Shown: positions 22,878 to 26,669 of the stretch, in pieces | Position numbering within the stretch: the first letter of the stretch is position 1 | Layout: every line of letters begins with the position of its first letter | NCBI GenBank assembly: GCA_949448405.1 | Contig: CASTFX010000002.1 | Location: 1 to 26,669, forward strand | Length of the DNA stretch: 26,669 bases | Direction of reading: 5' to 3' | Source of the DNA: an uncultured Clostridia bacterium | GTDB lineage: Bacteria; Bacillota; Clostridia; TANB77; CAG-508 | Translations under genes and position numbers: made by a program | Notes under the pieces: generated by a model | Databases searched by the model: none | The model's input: only the letters and a program-made list of their open reading frames with translations | Told to the model about the DNA's origin: nothing

Positions 22878-23786
22878 ATGGAAAATGCAGCAGACGCGTT
22901 AAAAATAGTTTTAGCAATATTTATATTTTCAATTGGACTTGTGATGCTATTTAATATGGCATCACAAGCCAAAGAAACAGCAAGAATATTAATTGCAGAA
23001 ACAGATTCAACTAAATATTATGATTACTATGAAGAAGTAGATGAAGAAACGATTGATAGGAATGGTAATAGAATTGTTACTTTAAAAGATATAATACCTG
23101 CAATATATAGATATTCAGAAGAAAACTATGGAGTAACAATAGTAGATAAAGAAGGAAAAATTGTTGCAAGATTTGATTTAGATACTGAACAAGCTTGTAA
23201 TAATTGGATAAATTCAGCACATTCTGTAAAAGCCAAATTTATAATAGAAACAAAATCAACTTTTGAAAGAGTTAATAAATTAGCGAGAAATGTTAATGGC
23301 AATGAAATAGAATTTTATAAAAATATGTCAATAACTACTACACCTGATAATGGTAATGTAGATTATGATAGAATAGATTTAAGTACAATAAATCTTGATG
23401 AAATGACAGCTCTTCTTCAAAAATTGTATGGTCAAGTGACTTCTGGTACAATAAGAAGAGGATATTATTGCTATTGGGTAGGAACAATGGGATGGACTTC
23501 TCAAAGAATAGACTCAGACTTATCTGGAATAGATGTTAGATTTAGTTCAACTTATATTGGGGGACAAGCAACAGATAGTGCTTCTCAGCCAGGAAATCAT
23601 ATATGCTGTATAAAAAATGGATTAAAAAAAGGGTTAATTGCAAATTTTGAAAACAGCAAATTTACAGAATATATGGTAGAAGTAGACAGAAATAGTTATA
23701 TAACTAATGATGATGAAAGCCTATTCTCTTTTGGAGAGATAATGGAGCCAATAAAGAAAGAATTAATATATGTAGAAAACGGATAA
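22878..23786 (+). CDS. MENAADAL pilin-like/TadE-type membrane-anchored protein, 302 aa
   Basis: The N-terminus MENAADALKIVLAIFIFSIGLVML is a variant of the family start, with a helix at about residues 8-27. The extracytoplasmic part of about 270 residues is much longer than in the other members. It contains TSGTIRRGYYCYWVGTMGW and a Cys pair ICC, and ends EPIKKELIYVENG. It resembles the larger minor subunits (tip or TadE/TadG-like) of pilus operons, but I see no defined domain. The start at 22878 is 24 bases after the previous stop with GAAAGGATA upstream. Confidence 0.6.
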   Translation: MENAADALKIVLAIFIFSIGLVMLFNMASQAKETARILIAETDSTKYYDYYEEVDEETIDRNGNRIVTLKDIIPAIYRYSEENYGVTIVDKEGKIVARFDLDTEQACNNWINSAHSVKAKFIIETKSTFERVNKLARNVNGNEIEFYKNMSITTTPDNGNVDYDRIDLSTINLDEMTALLQKLYGQVTSGTIRRGYYCYWVGTMGWTSQRIDSDLSGIDVRFSSTYIGGQATDSASQPGNHICCIKNGLKKGLIANFENSKFTEYMVEVDRNSYITNDDESLFSFGEIMEPIKKELIYVENG

Positions 23787-23808
23787 AGTTATAAAAGGAG
23801 GAAAAACT

Positions 23809-24333
23809 ATGAATGGAGAAACATTAACAACAATAGTAGCCATATTTTTGGCAGCTATCTTAATTGGTATTTTTCCTATGATGTCAATAGCAGAAAGAAA
23901 TGATGATATTTCACAACTATCAATTAATACTTCTATATCAGAATTTGTAGATACTGTAAGGAAGACTGGAAGAATAACAACTGAAACTTATGATGCATTA
24001 ATATTAGATTTATACGCTACAGGAAATACATATGATATAGCAATGGAAGCTCAAATACTAGATGAAAATCCATCTAAAAAAACAACTCAAGCAGATGAAA
24101 CAAAAATTGGAGAAAATATATATTATTCAGTATATACAAGCCAAATAGAAAAAGCATTAGAAGAAAATGGAGCATATATTTTAAAAGAAGGAGATATGAT
24201 TACAATTAGTGCATCAAATTCAAATACAACAATTTCTCAATCTTTAAAGAACTTCTTTTATAGTTTAGCTGGAAACAATAACTATAGTATAGTTGCTTCA
24301 CAAACAGGAATAGTTGCTGTAAATGGTAGCTAA
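23809..24333 (+). CDS. Single-helix pseudopilin-like protein, 174 aa
   Basis: AAAGGAGGAAAAA precedes the ATG at 23809. One N-terminal helix (ETLTTIVAIFLAAILIGIFPMMSIAE, about residues 4-28) starts directly after the first residues. The 140-residue soluble part contains SISEFVDTVRKTGRITTETYDALILDLYATGN, also seen in spirit in TadE-like minor pilins of Firmicutes; the rest is Asn/Ser/Thr-rich. The gene is followed by a probable terminator at 24360-24404. Confidence 0.6.
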   Translation: MNGETLTTIVAIFLAAILIGIFPMMSIAERNDDISQLSINTSISEFVDTVRKTGRITTETYDALILDLYATGNTYDIAMEAQILDENPSKKTTQADETKIGENIYYSVYTSQIEKALEENGAYILKEGDMITISASNSNTTISQSLKNFFYSLAGNNNYSIVASQTGIVAVNGS

Positions 24334-24359
24334 TATTAAAAAATGAAATTTATAAATAT

Positions 24360-24404
24360 TGTCTTTATCTAGCTAGTACTAACTAAAAGGTAAAGACATT
24401 TTTT
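24360..24404 (+). terminator. Intrinsic terminator inside the cluster
   Basis: An 8-bp stem TGTCTTTA/TAAAGACA (24360-24367 with 24391-24398) is followed by six T. It separates the pilin-like genes from the last gene of the cluster, which may be read through or separately transcribed. Confidence 0.55.
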
Positions 24405-24434
24405 CTTAAAGAATTAAAGGAGAACAAGCATAAT

Positions 24435-25989
24435 ATGAGATTACAAAATTTGTTAATAATATTTATAGTAATAGCTTTACCAGTTATTATTATATTATCT
24501 GTATATGTTCAATACCAGGTAGATGCAGCAAATTTGCAGGCATCATATGATAATACTTTTTTAGGAGCAACATATGATATGCTATCTGCATTTCAATTAA
24601 ATACAACTAATAATAAATACTCAGCTGTTTCAGATTCATTAGTTAGAGACATAGAGGCTTCAATAAATGTATTTTCTACTTCGTTTGCAACTTCACTTGG
24701 AATGACAGGTACAAGCAAAGCAAATGTCATGACATATGTTCCAGCATTAATGTTTACTTTATATGATGGATACTATATATATACTCCTACAGTATCACCA
24801 GAAGATGGTTCATATGAACATTCTTTAAAACCATATGTGTACTATACTGCACAATATGAAAGTAAGACAGAAGATAGAAAAATAGTTATAAATTATTCAT
24901 TAGATAACTATGTTGCAGTATATTATGATAATAAAAAGGATAATAAATATCAGTCAAGAGCAGGATATCTTGAAGTTATAGCAGAAAGGCAAAATGATAC
25001 TGGTATATATATAAATGGAGAAGATATATATTATAATGGAATAAAAATTGATAAAGATGAGACAGTGCAAAAAAATAAATATTCATATAATAAAAATCCA
25101 GATGGAACTATAAGTAATTTTAGTATACAATTAGAAAATTCAAAATCACAAAATGCATATAATTATTATAAAGAAGCATATGAATTTACAAATTGGTATA
25201 ATAATGTTATAGGAGAAGTTGAACCATGGCATACAGATGCAGGCGGAATTTATAGAAGATATACAGATGATTTAATAATAAATAGAGATAACCAAGCACT
25301 TTCGGAAGTAGGATCTTATTTCAATGATGAAAGAATAAATGTAATTAAAAATAAAATAACTGATAATCTAATACAAACGATGGAAACATATAGAAAAAAG
25401 ACAAGTATCGAGTTTAATATGCCTAAATTTACAGAAATGGATTGGAATCAGATACTTAATAATGTATGCGTAGTAAGTTTTGTACAAGGTCTTATTGTTG
25501 GAACAACAACATATAATAATTATGTTATATTACCAAGTACAGAAAATCAGCAGTATATTAGCGATAAGGGAATATACTATATTGGATATAATGTAGACGG
25601 AAACGGAAATTATGTACCAATAAATGGAGGTAGCTATCATAGAATAGGATGTCCTGAACTTAATGGAGATGTAATAGTTCGGATATAATAGAATAGAACT
25701 TCTAAGACAAGTTGCAATTGACAATAAAGGAAGCACATTAAAAGAGTTAAAAGATGGAAAAGAAAAGGCAGTATATTATTATTTGCACAATGAAAATGCT
25801 TGTTACTATTGTGTTGTAGGCGCATCAGATGCAGGAATTGAAGATTTAGAGAATAATTATAAAGAAGGAAAGATAACAAGAAATGATTATAATAAAAGAA
25901 TTTTAGCATACTATAGGGGAATTGGAAGAGAGAAAAATAGCCTAGTAAAACTTTCTGACTATATAAATAGAAGCGCTGAGCAATATTAA
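24435..25989 (+). CDS. Large single-helix secreted/pilus-associated protein with one CGG frameshift
   Basis: The last gene of the cluster. An N-terminal helix (LLIIFIVIALPVIIILSVYVQYQ, about residues 5-27) is followed by a long, Tyr/Asn-rich extracytoplasmic domain (YDGYYIYTPTVSPEDG, YYTAQYESKTED). At codon 416 (25680) an in-frame CGG breaks the frame: GDVIV-CGG. Skipping the C gives GDVIVGYNRIELLRQVAID and continues 103 codons to TAA at 25987-25989, for a total of about 517 residues. The restored tail includes HNENACYYC and ends in charged helices. Since no family is recognised, the restored frame rests on an open, similar-composition continuation that runs exactly to the strong terminator at 25991. 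AAAGGAGAACAAG precedes the ATG. TadG-like minor component is a guess. Confidence 0.7.
25680..25683 (+). other. CGG +1 frameshift site (CGGA), last Tad-cluster gene
   Basis: Reads GTT C GGA TAT. The zero frame meets TAA two codons later. Skipping C opens 103 further codons up to the stop immediately before the terminator. Confidence 0.82.
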
Positions 25990-25990
25990 A

Positions 25991-26034
25991 AAATTAAAAG
26001 AGTGATTTTAAAAAATCACTCTTTTAATTTTTAT
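25991..26034 (+). terminator. Strong intrinsic terminator of the Tad-like cluster
   Basis: A perfect 19-bp stem (25991-26009 with 26012-26030) and a minimal loop are followed by T-rich sequence. It begins two bases after the restored stop of the preceding gene, not after the zero-frame stop 300 bases upstream. Confidence 0.9.
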
Positions 26035-26142
26035 ATTGCATTAATATAAATAAATTCCAATAATATTTGTAAAATCATTGTTTAGCTATATACTTATGCA
26101 ATTTTTTATTTTGAAATTTTAATTTTTTTCTTTATTTTTGGT

Positions 26143-26191
26143 TATACTATAAGAAAAGTGGCTTCGCCACATATATGAGCAATAATTGCTC
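26143..26191 (+). promoter_or_regulatory. Possible spoIVB promoter and structured leader
   Basis: TATACT at 26143-26148 (also readable as a sigma-G-like TATACTA) has no clear -35. Downstream are two hairpins, GTGGC/GCCAC with a TTC loop (26158-26170) and GAGCAA/TTGCTC (26177-26191), then about 70 AT-rich bases before the ATG at 26264. Confidence 0.35.
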
Positions 26192-26263
26192 TTAAATTAA
26201 TTGAATAGTCAAAATCACAGATTTAGCTATTTAATAAAAACAATGCAAAAAGAAGGTAATTAA

Positions 26264-26669
26264 ATGAAAAATTTAACAAAAAAGATATCAATTGCATTTT
26301 TACTAATGTTTCTATTAGTATTACTCACATATGTATCAGATATAACAAATTTACCAAGTGATGTAATATTATTTGAAGGAGAAACATTAAAACTAAATAC
26401 TTTATTTGGTGTTGAACTTGAAACAGAAAAAACAAGCAATCCAAATATAGAAAAAATTGAAAACAATGAGACAGTGACAGTTGCAGCTAATATTGCTGAT
26501 ACATCTGATATAAGTTGTACAGGTACAATTAATTTAAGTGTTAAAATATTTGGTGCAAAGGTAAAAGAAATAAATGTAAATGTTATAGAAAATGTAGAAG
26601 TAGTACCAATTGGTTGAGTTATCGGAATGAAATTATATACAAATGGAGTATTAGTAGTTGGAATGTCAG
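26264..26669 (+). CDS. spoIVB: SpoIVB-like sporulation serine peptidase, 3' end outside window, in-frame TGA
   Basis: SpoIVB is a PDZ-containing serine peptidase made in the forespore that triggers pro-sigma-K processing. The N-terminal membrane helix (about residues 9-24) and the segment before the PDZ domain are visible: VKIFGAKVKEINVNVIENVEVVPIG, then VIGMKLYTNGVLVVGMS, the characteristic SpoIVB motif leading into the PDZ domain. Between PIG and VIGMK the codon at 26615-26617 is TGA, with no change of frame. In relatives this position holds a variable, usually polar residue. The gene thus reads as interrupted by a stop, a sequence error or a recoded UGA. GAAGGTAAT precedes the ATG. The peptidase domain lies beyond the right edge. 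Confidence 0.8.

Noticed and set aside
10027..25683. Random sequencing or assembly indels as the cause of the six frame breaks
   Set aside because: All six are at CGG, in one phase, before a glycine codon and outside homopolymers; random indels would fall mainly in A/T runs and in mixed phases. A systematic artefact is still possible and needs raw reads.
10027..25683. Simple reassignment of CGG to another amino acid (as Trp or Gln in some lineages)
   Set aside because: A three-base reassignment would keep the frame; here the frame must move by +1 at every site to reach the conserved sequence.
25783..25989. Independent 68-aa gene before the terminator
   Set aside because: It is in the shifted frame of the preceding gene, which is open without a stop from the CGG site; no ribosome site precedes the ATG.
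26264..26669. Genetic code with UGA as tryptophan
   Set aside because: Tryptophan is regularly encoded by TGG, and TGA appears in frame only once, at a position not expected to be Trp.
1..26669. CRISPR array, tRNA or rRNA genes
   Set aside because: No regularly spaced repeats and no recognisable tRNA or rRNA sequence were seen on either strand.

Overview
The window comes from an AT-rich, spore-forming Clostridia-like Firmicute, probably an uncultured gut lineage. Evidence is the strong AGA/AAA codon bias, AGGAGG-type ribosome binding sites, an alpha/beta-type small acid-soluble spore protein gene and the start of spoIVB at the right edge. I found no rRNA, tRNA or CRISPR array.

Positions 1 to about 9630 look like the end of an integrated mobile element or a pile-up of such elements. 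This part holds a tyrosine recombinase cut by the window edge, a Spo0A-like response regulator, several small unknown or zinc-ribbon proteins and a DUF6076-like protein on the minus strand. It also holds an HTH protein, a DUF3789-like peptide, two pieces resembling a degenerate serine-recombinase catalytic domain, and two complete tandem large serine recombinases. Immediately after the second recombinase comes a peroxiredoxin gene without its 5' part, so the element appears to sit inside that gene.

Positions 9630 to 13910 look chromosomal: the peroxiredoxin remainder, an unknown gene plus a putative amidoligase (COOH-NH2 ligase), a small cysteine-rich two-helix membrane protein, the spore protein and a Cof-type HAD phosphatase. 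Positions 14054 to 25989 are one long gene cluster for a divergent Tad/Flp-like secretion or pilus machine. It encodes a CpaB/SAF-like protein, two ParA/CpaE-like proteins with degraded Walker A motifs, a CpaF/TadA-like ATPase and a long protein that looks like a TadB-TadC fusion. These are followed by seven proteins with a single N-terminal membrane helix, several sharing the start MENASKAL or MENAADAL and no visible prepilin leader. spoIVB follows after a strong terminator.

The most striking signal is at the level of decoding. Five genes are interrupted by six +1 frameshifts, and all six have the same form: an in-frame CGG codon at which skipping the C and reading the next three bases as glycine (GGA five times, GGT once) restores the conserved protein. 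I found no other in-frame CGG in the roughly 8000 codons of the window, whereas CGT, CGC and CGA are used as ordinary arginine codons. All six sites fall at the same codon phase, on a glycine that is conserved in the four recognisable cases. An intact paralogue of one affected gene aligns on both sides of its site. This suggests that CGG is an unassigned or specially decoded codon driving +1 frameshifting, or that CGGN is read as a four-base glycine codon. Random sequencing error is a poor explanation, although resequencing is needed to exclude a systematic one. Two other oddities look different in kind: an A8 run that breaks a BamE-like gene, and an in-frame TGA in spoIVB.
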